From Bradyrhizobium erythrophlei (GTDB lineage Bacteria; Pseudomonadota; Alphaproteobacteria; Rhizobiales; Xanthobacteraceae), in NCBI RefSeq assembly GCF_900129505.1, contig NZ_LT670818.1, positions 124,001 to 188,000 on the forward strand: DNA of 64,000 nucleotides. The letters are read 5' to 3'. Position numbers and translations under genes: made by a program. A model generated the notes under the pieces. That model had not been told where the DNA came from, made no database searches, and worked only from the letters and a program-made list of their open reading frames with translations. Of this stretch, positions 7,997 through 16,977 are shown piece by piece (position 1 is the stretch's first letter; each line of letters starts with the position of its first letter).

Positions 7997-9472
7997 ATGC
8001 TTCGGGCATCAGAACACAGCGACCGGCCAACCCCGGGAAGCGCGTACTGTCCGCCGGCGCCGAAGCCGCAAGCCCGTCCGCTCAAGCCGCTGGCCCTGAT
8101 CCGCACCCTGAAACGCAATCCGCTCGAATGCTGGGCGGTGGCGCATTTCGAACAGCCCATCGTTTCCGGCGGATTGCCGATCGGCCATGTGCTGCTGGTC
8201 CACGAGCCCGGCGCTATCCGTCGCGTTCTCCTGGACAACGCCGCCAACTACCGCAAGGACCGCCTGCAGCGCCGGGTGCTCTCGGCGGGACTGAATGACG
8301 GCCTGTTGAGCGCCGAGGGTGAGCAATGGCGCGTGCAACGGCGGGTGCTCGCACCGATGTTTGCGCGCAGGCGGGTGATGGATTTTGCGCCGGCGATGAC
8401 GGCTGCCGCCGAGACCCTGATCGACAGGTGGTCCTCTCTTGACGAGCGCGCCACCATCGACGTGGCGGCCGAAATGGCCAGGGTGACGCTCGACGTCGTC
8501 GAACGCACCATCTTCTCCGACGGCTTTGGGTCCGACGCCGAAGATATCCGCATGGCGATGGCGACCTATTTCAACACGATCGGGAAAATCAGCCCGCTCG
8601 ACATCCTCGGCGTGCCCGACTTCGTTCCGCGGCTCGGCCGGCTCCGGGTGCGCTCGACGCTCAAATTCTTCGAGGCCGAAGTCGACCGCGTCATCGCCGC
8701 CCGCCGCCGGATTCTGGCGGAGCAGCCGGACCGGGCGCCCAATGACCTCCTGACCCATCTTTTGGAAGCGCTCGATACCAGCGGCGGAGACGGTCTCACC
8801 GAAGCGGAGGTGCGCTCGAACATCCTGACCTTCATCGCCGCCGGTCACGAAACCACCGCCAACACCCTGAGCTGGGCGGTGTTCCTGCTTTCGCAATCGC
8901 GGGAGTGGTGCGAGCGGGTCGAGACCGAGGTGGACCGCGAGCTGACCGAACCGGCGAGCGCCGGCATTGCCGATCACCTGGTCCAGACCCGCGCGGTGAT
9001 CGAGGAAACCATCCGTCTGTATCCGCCGATATCGGCGATCAGCCGCGTTGCACTCGGCGACGACGCGTTGAATGGCGAGGCGGTCCGGCCGGGATCGCTG
9101 ATCGTGATCTCGCCCTATGTGCTGCACCGGCATCGCCTGTTGTGGGATCACCCCGACGCGTTCGATCCCGGCCGCTTCCTCGGCAGCGTCGCTTCAGCAG
9201 TCGACCGCTTTGCCTATCTTCCGTTCGGGGCCGGGCCGCGCAAATGCATCGGGTCCACCTTCGCACTGCAGGAGGCGACACTGGTGCTTGCCGCCATCGT
9301 CAAGCATTTTAATCTCCAGCTTAGACCGGGTCACGCGGTGTGGCCGAGCCTGCGCGTCACCCTGCGGCCGGCCAGCGGGCTGCCGATGCTCATCCGCAAA
9401 CGGTCCCGGCATCAGCGGTCATCGAACCCTGATCAGCAGGAACGGGCTTGCCGCGGGCTGGCGAATTCATAG
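7997..9472 (+). CDS. Cytochrome P450
   Basis: Heme-thiolate monooxygenase, 491 aa, likely soluble because no membrane anchor is evident. Diagnostic motifs are all present: the I-helix oxygen-binding AGHETT, the K-helix EETIRLYPP (ExxR), and the heme loop FGAGPRKCIG carrying the axial cysteine. The segment GLLSAEGEQWRVQRRVLAPMF is a typical C-helix region. ATG 7997 was chosen because the frame upstream gives a non-P450-like leader. The layout resembles fatty-acid or xenobiotic hydroxylases, but the substrate cannot be named. No ferredoxin or reductase gene lies nearby, so electrons must come from elsewhere. Its 3' end overlaps the convergent flavoprotein gene by 6 nt. Confidence 0.93.
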   Translation: MLRASEHSDRPTPGSAYCPPAPKPQARPLKPLALIRTLKRNPLECWAVAHFEQPIVSGGLPIGHVLLVHEPGAIRRVLLDNAANYRKDRLQRRVLSAGLNDGLLSAEGEQWRVQRRVLAPMFARRRVMDFAPAMTAAAETLIDRWSSLDERATIDVAAEMARVTLDVVERTIFSDGFGSDAEDIRMAMATYFNTIGKISPLDILGVPDFVPRLGRLRVRSTLKFFEAEVDRVIAARRRILAEQPDRAPNDLLTHLLEALDTSGGDGLTEAEVRSNILTFIAAGHETTANTLSWAVFLLSQSREWCERVETEVDRELTEPASAGIADHLVQTRAVIEETIRLYPPISAISRVALGDDALNGEAVRPGSLIVISPYVLHRHRLLWDHPDAFDPGRFLGSVASAVDRFAYLPFGAGPRKCIGSTFALQEATLVLAAIVKHFNLQLRPGHAVWPSLRVTLRPASGLPMLIRKRSRHQRSSNPDQQERACRGLANS

Positions 9473-10045
9473 AGCAGGCCCGTCGTCAGGCCATTCGCCG
9501 GCCTGCTCGCGATGAACTTCATGATCCCAGAGCTTCGAGCGGGTGATGCACTTGCCGCAATGGAAGAAGGCTTTTTCGACGACGACGATCAAGGCGAGTT
9601 CGGGAATGCGGCCGCCTTCGATCATGGCGCTCCGGATGTCGTGGTCCCGCACGATCATGGCGCGGCCGGCGACGCGCAGCGTTTCGCGGCTGCCGGGCAC
9701 GAAGAAGATCAGGCCGACACCCGGGTTCTGCAGCAGATTATGGAACGTATCCACCCGCCCGTTGCCGCGGCGGTCCGGAATGGCAAGCGTCGAAGTGTCG
9801 AGGCACCTGACGAATCCGGCGTGGTCTCCCTTGGGCGACAGATCAACCATGCCGAGCGGATCGCTCGAGCCGACCACGACGAAGGGAGATGCTGCGATGA
9901 ATTGCCGACAACGGCGATCGAGCCTTGTCAGAATCTTCGCGGTGAACCACTTGTTGGCAGGCCCCACGATTTGCCTCAGATCCTGCTCGGTCCGGATCAC
10001 CTCCTTGAAGCGTTGATCGGCCGCCGCCGGTGTTTTTGCGTCCAC
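9467..10045 (-). CDS. Pyridoxamine 5'-phosphate oxidase-family FMN-binding protein
   Basis: A 192-aa split-barrel flavoprotein of the PPOX superfamily, resembling the MSMEG_1061-like group. Visible family features are an F(I)AASPFVVVGSSDP strand, MVDLSPKGDHAGFVR, and the stretch TLAIPDRRGNGRVDTFHNLL, followed by GLIFFVPGSRETLRVAGRA. The C-terminus carries a CGKC pair near residue 165. These proteins bind FMN or F420 and reduce or oxidise small molecules; the substrate is unknown. The start is GTG at 10045 with a GAGGCAGG site upstream. The stop overlaps the convergent P450 gene. Confidence 0.85.
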   Translation of the reverse strand: MDAKTPAAADQRFKEVIRTEQDLRQIVGPANKWFTAKILTRLDRRCRQFIAASPFVVVGSSDPLGMVDLSPKGDHAGFVRCLDTSTLAIPDRRGNGRVDTFHNLLQNPGVGLIFFVPGSRETLRVAGRAMIVRDHDIRSAMIEGGRIPELALIVVVEKAFFHCGKCITRSKLWDHEVHREQAGEWPDDGPAL

Positions 10046-10292
10046 GTGCCTGCCTCTGTCGATGGCGGTATCATACGCCGGGCTGATTTGACTACGGCGC
10101 TGTTGCGCCGTGGCGGGGAGTACGCCGGCAAGTTGTCTTTCTTTCGATGCCAGGAGGAACGCCGCATCACGTTCAGTCGATGCCGGCGTGTCACGTGATC
10201 ACGATAGCTTTGAATCGGCGGCGAACGGTGATCAATTTCGACCAGTGCCGCCTAACCTTTTGCGCGGGTGCGGCGTGGCGCGGATGCGCCCT

Positions 10293-10976
10293 TCAACCCC
10301 CCGTCGCGCCGATCCAGGCCGACAATTTATCGACAATTTCACTCATGACCTCGCGGTCGTTCCGCCCAGAGCGCGCCAGCACGTGGAAGGTATGATCAGC
10401 CTCGGCGACCTGATGCAGCGATGCCTGCGCCCCGAGCCGCTTCACGACCGGCTCGAGCAGCGCCAGTTCGGCGAGCTTGTCGCGGGTGCCCTGGATGAAG
10501 AGCATGGGAACATGCACATCGCCGAGGTGCCTGGCGCGCGTGTCGGAGGGCTTGCCTGCGGGGTGCAACGGGAAGCCGAGAAAAGCAAGTCCGCGGACGC
10601 CGGCCAGCGGCGCGATGGCCTGCGCCTGCGACGTCATGCGGCCGCCGAACGATTTACCGCCGGCAAACAGCGCAAGCCCCGGGCAGCTTCGCGCGGCCTC
10701 GACCACAGCGGCCCGCACCGCGGCATGCGCGAGCGGCGGCGCATCCGGCCGCTTGCTGCCTTTTTCCATATAGGGAAACTGGTAGCGCAACGTCGCGATG
10801 GCGCGATCGCAAAGGCCGGCCGCGACCCGCTCCATGAATTCGTGGGCCATGCCCGCGCCCGCGCCATGGGCAAAGACATAACATGCCCGCGCGCCTGGCG
10901 GCCGCAGCAGCAGCGCGGAGACCGCGTCGGAGCCATCGACGTTCAGTTTGAGTTCTTGCGGGGTCACGGCCGTCAT
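10293..10976 (-). CDS. Alpha/beta hydrolase, KANL3/Tex30-like family
   Basis: A 227-aa predicted cytosolic alpha/beta hydrolase. The opening YVFAHGAGAGMAHEFM supplies the oxyanion-hole region, and GKSFGG is the nucleophile elbow with the catalytic serine. An aspartate in FIQGTRDKL and a histidine in AEADHTFH complete a plausible triad. The short length and the GAGAGM motif fit the dienelactone-hydrolase-related KANL3/Tex30 group, whose bacterial members have no assigned substrate. It stands alone, 247 nt from the flavoprotein gene and divergent from the metallo-hydrolase to its right. Confidence 0.85.
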   Translation of the reverse strand: MTAVTPQELKLNVDGSDAVSALLLRPPGARACYVFAHGAGAGMAHEFMERVAAGLCDRAIATLRYQFPYMEKGSKRPDAPPLAHAAVRAAVVEAARSCPGLALFAGGKSFGGRMTSQAQAIAPLAGVRGLAFLGFPLHPAGKPSDTRARHLGDVHVPMLFIQGTRDKLAELALLEPVVKRLGAQASLHQVAEADHTFHVLARSGRNDREVMSEIVDKLSAWIGATGG

Positions 10977-11157
10977 TTCGCTATCACCGGTTTAAAAATA
11001 TACACGAACGATGCTCGTCCTTGCAAAAATCCTCCCGGCCGGCAATTGCGGCCGTCTGCGGAAGCATGGCCGATCGGACCGGCCCTTGCCCTCGCTTGAA
11101 CAGCGGCAAAGCGCCCGCTACGCTTCGCCGCAACAATCAAAAAGGGGGGAGCCAGGG

Positions 11158-12030
11158 ATGCGGCAGATCAGGATCGGCGACATCACCATCGACGCGGTGA
11201 TCGAACGCGAAGGCCCGTGGCGGCGTCCGCAGGATTTCTTCCCGGCTTATGACGAGGCTGTCTTCAGACATCACCTGCCCTCGATGGAACCCGAGGTATT
11301 CGACGCCTCACGGGGGATGATCGTGATCACCTACCAGACCTTCGTGGTGCGAACGCCGCGCTACACTATCCTGGTCGACACCTGCACCGGCGAGGACAAG
11401 GGTCATCCGCCTCCGTTCGACTTTCCCGGCAAGGAGCGCTGGCGCAATGAACTGTTCGCGCTCGGCATCAGTTACGATGAGATCGACTACGTGTTCTGCA
11501 CGCATCTCCACATCGACCATACCGGCTGGAACACGACGCTGCGGGATGGCCGCTGGGTGCCGACATTCCCGAACGCGAAATACGTCTTTCACAAAAAGGA
11601 ATATGAGGCGTGGGAAGAGCAGAACGCCAAGGGAGCCAATCCGCCCGGGACGGTTTTTCGGGACAATTGCCTGCCGATCGTGGAAGCAGGGCAGGCGCTG
11701 CTGGTCGACGACGATTACGCACTGGACGACACCATCACGCTGACGCCGACGCCGGGGCATTCGCCCTGCCATTGCTGCGTCAACATCTTCTCCCGCGGCC
11801 AGCGCGCGGTGGTAACCGGCGATCTCATGCATCACGTGATCCAGTGCCGCGAGCCCGACTGGTCGGCCAAGCCGGACTGGGACGCGAGACAATCGGCGGT
11901 CTCGCGCCGGAGGTTTTTCGCCTCCTTTGCCGAGACCGATACGCTGATTCTGCCGATCCATTTTCCGTCCCCGACGGTCGGGCTGATCACGTCCGATGGC
12001 GACAGGTTCAACTACCGGTTCAAGCGCTGA
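11158..12030 (+). CDS. Metallo-beta-lactamase-fold hydrolase
   Basis: A 290-aa MBL-fold enzyme. The metal motif HxHxDH is seen as THLHIDHTGW, followed by later ligands in TPGHSPCH, VVTGDLMHH and a final PIHF. Such enzymes bind two zinc or iron ions and hydrolyse lactones, thioesters or phosphoesters. Overall length and layout resemble quorum-quenching-lactonase-like members, but the specific reaction cannot be assigned. ATG 11158 follows a GGGGGGAGCC purine-rich stretch and starts the first structured strand, MRQIRIGDITID; the longer frame is rejected as leader. No signal peptide. Confidence 0.87.
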   Translation: MRQIRIGDITIDAVIEREGPWRRPQDFFPAYDEAVFRHHLPSMEPEVFDASRGMIVITYQTFVVRTPRYTILVDTCTGEDKGHPPPFDFPGKERWRNELFALGISYDEIDYVFCTHLHIDHTGWNTTLRDGRWVPTFPNAKYVFHKKEYEAWEEQNAKGANPPGTVFRDNCLPIVEAGQALLVDDDYALDDTITLTPTPGHSPCHCCVNIFSRGQRAVVTGDLMHHVIQCREPDWSAKPDWDARQSAVSRRRFFASFAETDTLILPIHFPSPTVGLITSDGDRFNYRFKR

Positions 12031-12376
12031 CGATCTGAACCATTCAGGTTCGTCTGCCCGGCCCCTACGCGGAAATGCCGGGCGCGTCCGCGTCTGCTTC
12101 CGCGCGTGGCTGTGACACAAAACCGTGATGGCCCACACACGCCAACCGGCGGCCGAAGCCGCGTAAAACCGGCTGTTTCTTGATCAGTTGACGCCTCCAC
12201 GCGCCCATTTTTAAAGCAAGGCCCGCGGGAAAATGCGCTTGTGGCGCGCCGTGCCCGAACGCGTCAGGCCAGGACACCTCTACACGCGTCAAGGCGGCTC
12301 CGAACCCTCGCGCCTTCCAAACTCCGTCAATCGGCATGTTTGTTGCATTTTTGCCGGTAGCAGAGGGGTTGAGTCG
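12031..12376. other. Intergenic, no gene recognised
   Basis: About 346 nt before the NitT/TauT-type operon. The open frames here have no ribosome site and no recognisable protein character. The operon promoter is expected at its right side, but I could not point to a specific one. Confidence 0.4.
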
Positions 12377-13336
12377 ATGACATCCGGGATCCGCCGTCGT
12401 GAATTTCTGCTTACAATCGGAGCCGGGCTAATCGCGGCCCCCGCGATCGTACGTGCCGAAGCCCAGCCCATCGTCATTCGTGCCGGCGCGCTGAAACTGA
12501 TCCATTCCATCGCGCCGTATTTCTATGATCAGTTCGTGCCGGAAGGCTACAAGATCGAAGTGCTGCCGTTCGAAACGCCGACCGAATGCAAGAACGCCGT
12601 GGTGACCAAATCGGTCGATTTCGGCGCGTTCGGTATCGCGGCAGCCCTGCTCGGCGCCGCCGCGGGAGAGCCGGTCGTGGTGATTGCATCGACCTGCAAT
12701 CGCGGCATGGCTATCATCGCGAAGGCCGGCGAAGGCATCACCTCGATCAAGGATCTCAAAGGCAAGCGCGTCGCCGTGTTTCCGGGAACCACCCAGGAAG
12801 TGTTTTTCCTGGAGCGGCTGCGCATGGAGGGCATGACGATCAAGGACGTCGAACCGGTTCGCGTCTCCTTCAGCGAAATGCATATCGCGTTGTCGCGCGG
12901 CGATATCGACGCCTATGTCGGTGCCGAACCCGGCCCCGGCGTCTCGCTGTCCAGCGGCGTCGGCACGCTGGTTGAATATCCGTATTCGACCGCGATGGGC
13001 TCGCTCAACATGGTGTTCGGCACCCATCGCGACGTGATTACTGAGAAGCCGGACCTCGTCCGGGTGATGCTGGGCATCCACCAGCGCGCGACCGATTTCG
13101 CCTCGACCCACAAGGACGCCATGGTCGCGATGGCATCCGGCAAGCTCGGGCAGAAAAAGGAAGCGATCGAGGCTTCGGTCCCCAATGTCGAACTGACCTG
13201 GCGGCTTGGACCGAAGGAAATCGAGCAATCGAAAATCTACGCCGATCACATGCTGGCGCTGAAACAGATCAAGCGGCTGCCCGATTTTGCAACCTTCATC
13301 GACACCAGTTTCGTCGATGCGGTGAAACCGACTTGA
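12377..13336 (+). CDS. NitT/TauT-type ABC transporter substrate-binding protein
   Basis: A 319-aa periplasmic receptor. It begins MTSGIRRREFLLTIGAG, a twin-arginine signal, with cleavage likely after VRAEA. The two-lobed domain shows SIAPYFYDQF, CKNAVVTKSVDFGAFG and the family-typical IKDLKGKRVAVFPGTTQ. This class binds nitrate, taurine, alkanesulfonates, thiamin precursors or aromatic acids; the ligand here is unknown. ATG 12377 sits behind an AGAGGGG site. The stop overlaps the start of the permease gene, so the three genes form one operon. Confidence 0.92.
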   Translation: MTSGIRRREFLLTIGAGLIAAPAIVRAEAQPIVIRAGALKLIHSIAPYFYDQFVPEGYKIEVLPFETPTECKNAVVTKSVDFGAFGIAAALLGAAAGEPVVVIASTCNRGMAIIAKAGEGITSIKDLKGKRVAVFPGTTQEVFFLERLRMEGMTIKDVEPVRVSFSEMHIALSRGDIDAYVGAEPGPGVSLSSGVGTLVEYPYSTAMGSLNMVFGTHRDVITEKPDLVRVMLGIHQRATDFASTHKDAMVAMASGKLGQKKEAIEASVPNVELTWRLGPKEIEQSKIYADHMLALKQIKRLPDFATFIDTSFVDAVKPT

Positions 13337-14190
13337 TCGTGTCGACGCTCGCGTCCGACACCAAGGACGAGGTTTCCTCCGCGCGCGAGACCTCACGGGC
13401 GAGCGCATGGTGGCTGCACCTGCGGCCTTTGCTGCTCGCCGTCACGTTTCCCGCGGTCCTTTTGGCGATCTGGCATTTTTCGACGGTGGGCCGGCCGGCG
13501 AGCCTGATCCCGCCGCCTTACGACGTCTGGCTGGAGTTGAAGGATTTGGCGGTCGGCGGCGTCAATGACGATGCCTACAGCCAGACCCTGCACATCCATC
13601 TGTTCGCTTCCGTGAGCCGGGTCTATGGCGGCTTCGCGCTGGCCCTGATCGTGGCGTTGCCGTTGGGAATGCTGATCGGGCGTATGCCGCTGATCCGCCA
13701 GCTGATCGACCCGACCATCCAGATCCTCCGCCCCGTCCCGGTTACGGCCTGGCTGCCGCTGGCGATGATCATTTTCGGACTTGGGCCACGCTCCGCTTTC
13801 TTTCTGGTATTTCTCGGCGCGTTCTATCCCATCCTGGTAAACACCATCTTCGGCGTGCGCTCGGTCGAACCGCGACTGTTCGAGGCGGCCGCCATGCTCG
13901 GCTGCGTCGGCCCGGCTCAGTTTTTCCGCGTCGTGCTGCCCGCCGCCCTGCCATCGATCTTCACCGGCATGCGGCTCGGACTGGGGTTTGCGTGGGTCGT
14001 CATCGTCGTCGGAGAGATGACCGGTGTACAGACGGGGCTGGGCGCTATCATCATGGAAGCGCGGCAGCTCTCGCGCACCGAAATCGTGATTTCCGGGATG
14101 ATCGTGATCGGCACCGTCGGCTTCCTGTCCGACCAGCTGGTGATGTTGATCGGGCGCCGGCTTTTGGCCTGGAGTCCATCCCATGGCTGA
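13333..14190 (+). CDS. NitT/TauT-type ABC transporter permease
   Basis: A 285-aa inner-membrane permease with about six hydrophobic segments. The EAA loop that contacts the ATPase is visible as EAAAMLGCVGPAQFFRVVLPA. RPVPVTAWLPLAMIIFGLG is characteristic of the SsuC/TauC family. The start is TTG at 13333, overlapping the TGA of the upstream gene, or GTG at 13339; no strong ribosome site is seen, consistent with coupling. It overlaps the ATPase gene by 8 nt. Confidence 0.9.
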   Translation: MIVSTLASDTKDEVSSARETSRASAWWLHLRPLLLAVTFPAVLLAIWHFSTVGRPASLIPPPYDVWLELKDLAVGGVNDDAYSQTLHIHLFASVSRVYGGFALALIVALPLGMLIGRMPLIRQLIDPTIQILRPVPVTAWLPLAMIIFGLGPRSAFFLVFLGAFYPILVNTIFGVRSVEPRLFEAAAMLGCVGPAQFFRVVLPAALPSIFTGMRLGLGFAWVVIVVGEMTGVQTGLGAIIMEARQLSRTEIVISGMIVIGTVGFLSDQLVMLIGRRLLAWSPSHG

Positions 14191-14962
14191 GGCCACGATC
14201 CCGATCCTGGAGATGAAGAACGTCGGCAAGACCTATTCGCAGAACGGCAGGGCGATCGAGGCATTGCGCGGCGCCAATCTGCGGGTCAAGAAAGGCGAAT
14301 TCATCTGCCTGATCGGCGCATCCGGTTGCGGCAAATCCACTCTTCTGCGCATGGCCGCCGGCTTCGAGGCCCCGACGCAGGGCGACACTCTGATGTGGGG
14401 CGTCCCGATATCGGGACCGGGCCCGAGCCGCGGCATGGTGTTTCAGGATTACGGACTGTTTTCCTGGCTCAACGTCCGCGACAATATCGGTTTCGGTCCG
14501 AAATCGCGCGGGTGTACCAAGGCCGAGATCCGTGAAACCGTCAATCATTTCGTCGATCTCGTTGGGCTGCAAAACTTTGCCGACGTCTACCCGCACCAGC
14601 TTTCCGGCGGCATGAAGCAGCGTGTCGCCATCGCGCGCGTGCTCGCCAACGACGCCGAAATCGTGCTGATGGATGAGCCGTTCGGCGCGCTCGATGCGAT
14701 GACCCGCGAACGGCTGCAGGACGAACTGGTCGAGATCTGGTCGCGAACAGGCCTCACGGTCCTGTTCGTCACCCACGCCATCGAGGAAGCCATTTTCCTC
14801 GCCGACCGGGTCGTGGTGATGTCGCCCGGACCCGGCCGAATCGACCGCGAATACACCATCGACCTGCCGAGGCCGCGCGACATCGCAAGCTCCGAATTCA
14901 ACGAATGGCGGCGCCTGCTGTCATCGCAGCTTCATAGTCATCATGGACGCAAGGCGGGCTGA
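14183..14962 (+). CDS. NitT/TauT-type ABC transporter ATP-binding protein
   Basis: A 259-aa ATPase completing the importer. Seen: Walker A GASGCGKST near residue 44, Q-loop VFQDYGLFSWLNV, signature LSGGMKQR, Walker B IVLMDEPFGALD, and the switch histidine in FVTHAIEEA. FQDYGLFSWLNV is typical of SsuB/TauB/NrtD ATPases. It is the last gene of the three-gene operon; about 150 nt of non-coding DNA follow before the next gene. Confidence 0.92.
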   Translation: MAEATIPILEMKNVGKTYSQNGRAIEALRGANLRVKKGEFICLIGASGCGKSTLLRMAAGFEAPTQGDTLMWGVPISGPGPSRGMVFQDYGLFSWLNVRDNIGFGPKSRGCTKAEIRETVNHFVDLVGLQNFADVYPHQLSGGMKQRVAIARVLANDAEIVLMDEPFGALDAMTRERLQDELVEIWSRTGLTVLFVTHAIEEAIFLADRVVVMSPGPGRIDREYTIDLPRPRDIASSEFNEWRRLLSSQLHSHHGRKAG

Positions 14963-15113
14963 TCTTTGCCCGCAATGCCTGCAACCTTGCCCATCCCCTG
15001 ATCCCGGTAAAAGCCTAGCCTTGACGCAGATCTGCCGGTCCCGGAACACCCTTTCGCAGGCGCAGCATATGGCTTAAGAGCGGCGCAAACGCTCCCTCAG
15101 AACCCGTGTGGAT

Positions 15114-16736
15114 ATGATTCGTCTCGACAACGTCAGCAAGCAAATCGGTCACCAGATTCTCTTTATCGAGGCCTCCGCAGCGCTCCAGAAAGGCGAGAAG
15201 GTCGGACTCGTCGGTCCCAACGGGGCCGGCAAGACCACGCTGTTCCGGATGATCACCGGCCAGGAACTTCCCGACGAGGGCCAGGTGGCGGTCGATCGCG
15301 GCGTCACGACAGGCTATTTCAGCCAGGACGTCGGCGAGATGTCCGGCCGCAGCGCCGTATCCGAGGTGATGGACGGCGCCGGTCCGGTCAGCGCCGTGGC
15401 CGGCGAGCTGAAGGAACTGGAAGCCGCGATGGCGGATCCGGCGCGCGCGGACGACATGGACGACATCATCTCGCGCTATGGCGAGGTGCAGGCGCGCTTC
15501 GAGGAGCTGGACGGTTATGCGCTGGAAGGCCGGGCGCGCGAAGTGCTCGCCGGCCTCTCCTTCAGCCAGGAGATGATGGACGGCGACGTCGGCGCGCTGT
15601 CGGGCGGCTGGAAGATGCGCGTCGCGCTGGCGCGTATTCTGCTGATGCGTCCCGACGCCATGCTGCTGGACGAGCCGAGCAACCATCTCGATCTCGAGAG
15701 CCTGATCTGGCTCGAGCAGTTTCTCAGGGGCTATGACGGCGCGCTGCTGATGACCTCGCACGACCGCGAGTTCATGAACCGCATCATCGACAAGGTGGTC
15801 GAGATCGACGGCGGCCAGCTGACGACCTATTCGGGCAATTACGAATTCTATGAAGCGCAGCGCGCGCTGATCGAAAAGCAGCAGCAGGCCCAGTTCGAGC
15901 GTCAGCAGGCGATGCTCGCCAAGGAAATCAAATTCATCGAGCGCTTCAAGGCGCGCGCGTCGCACGCTGCCCAAGTGCAGAGCCGGGTGAAGAAGCTGGA
16001 GAAGATCGAGCGCGTCGAGCCGCCGAAGCGCCGCCAGACCGTGTCGTTCGATTTCCCGCCGGCGCCGCGCTCGGGCGAGGACGTGGTGAGCCTGAAGAAG
16101 GTGCAGAAGGCCTACGGCAACCGGAGCATCTATGACGGGCTCGACTTCATGGTGCGGCGGAAGGAACGCTGGTGCGTCATGGGTATCAACGGCGCGGGAA
16201 AATCCACGCTGTTGAAGCTGGTGGCGGGCTCGACACCGCCGGACGACGGCACGGTGGCGGTCGGCGGCAGCGTCAAGATGGGTTACTTCGCGCAACACGC
16301 CATGGATCTGCTCGACGGCGAGCGCACGGTGTTCCAGTCGCTGGAGGACTCCTTCCCGCAGGCCGGACAGGGTTCGCTGCGCGCGCTGGCCGGCTGCTTC
16401 GGGTTTTCCGGCGACGACGTCGAGAAGAAATGCCGGGTGCTGTCGGGCGGCGAGAAGGCGCGGCTGGTGATGGCGAAGATGCTCTACGACCCGCCGAACT
16501 TCCTGGTACTGGACGAGCCGACCAACCATCTGGACATGGCGACCAAGGAGATGCTGATCGGAGCGCTATCGCAGTATGAAGGCACGATGCTGTTCGTCTC
16601 GCACGACCGGCATTTCCTGGCCGCCCTGTCCAACCGGGTACTGGAGCTGACGCCCGAAGGTATTCACCAATTCGGCGGCGGCTATACCGAATATGTGGCC
16701 CGCACCGGCCACGAGGCACCGGGCCTGCGCAGCTAG
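15114..16736 (+). CDS. ABC-F family ATP-binding protein (ribosome-associated type)
   Basis: A 540-aa cytosolic protein with two ABC cassettes and no membrane segments. The first has Walker [10 protein letters not shown] and signature LSGGWKMR with DEPSNHLDLES. The second has GINGAGKST and LSGGEKAR with DEPTNHLDMAT. The charged linker between them (about residues 235-315) is the ABC-F P-site tRNA-interaction motif. ABC-F proteins act on stalled ribosomes or mediate ribosome-targeting antibiotic resistance; this one has no obvious resistance context. ATG 15114 begins MIRLDNVSKQ; GTG 15108 is an alternative. No clear Shine-Dalgarno site precedes either. Confidence 0.9.
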   Translation: MIRLDNVSKQIGHQILFIEASAALQKGEKVGLVGPNGAGKTTLFRMITGQELPDEGQVAVDRGVTTGYFSQDVGEMSGRSAVSEVMDGAGPVSAVAGELKELEAAMADPARADDMDDIISRYGEVQARFEELDGYALEGRAREVLAGLSFSQEMMDGDVGALSGGWKMRVALARILLMRPDAMLLDEPSNHLDLESLIWLEQFLRGYDGALLMTSHDREFMNRIIDKVVEIDGGQLTTYSGNYEFYEAQRALIEKQQQAQFERQQAMLAKEIKFIERFKARASHAAQVQSRVKKLEKIERVEPPKRRQTVSFDFPPAPRSGEDVVSLKKVQKAYGNRSIYDGLDFMVRRKERWCVMGINGAGKSTLLKLVAGSTPPDDGTVAVGGSVKMGYFAQHAMDLLDGERTVFQSLEDSFPQAGQGSLRALAGCFGFSGDDVEKKCRVLSGGEKARLVMAKMLYDPPNFLVLDEPTNHLDMATKEMLIGALSQYEGTMLFVSHDRHFLAALSNRVLELTPEGIHQFGGGYTEYVARTGHEAPGLRS

Positions 16737-16977
16737 AGGAGGCCGGCGAAGGAGACCGCAATAGGCCGCGCCAATGCATGTTCTGACAATCCTGCAATTG
16801 ATGGTGCTGCCTCGACCAGATTCCCGAATCCCTGCTGCCGATTCTGACCTGCCGCGCCGCGCTGTCGTTGACGGGGGTCGACATCGTGCTGGGGTTCGGG
16901 GTCCTTTTTTGCCGGCGAACTCGTGCTGTCCCGCCTGCTGTGCCGCGCCCACCTGCGCGATCAACCGTATTAATCCG

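Noticed and set aside
12065..12337. 90-codon minus-strand ORF before the NitT/TauT operon
   Set aside because: No ribosome site, no recognisable features, and it covers the expected promoter region of the operon.
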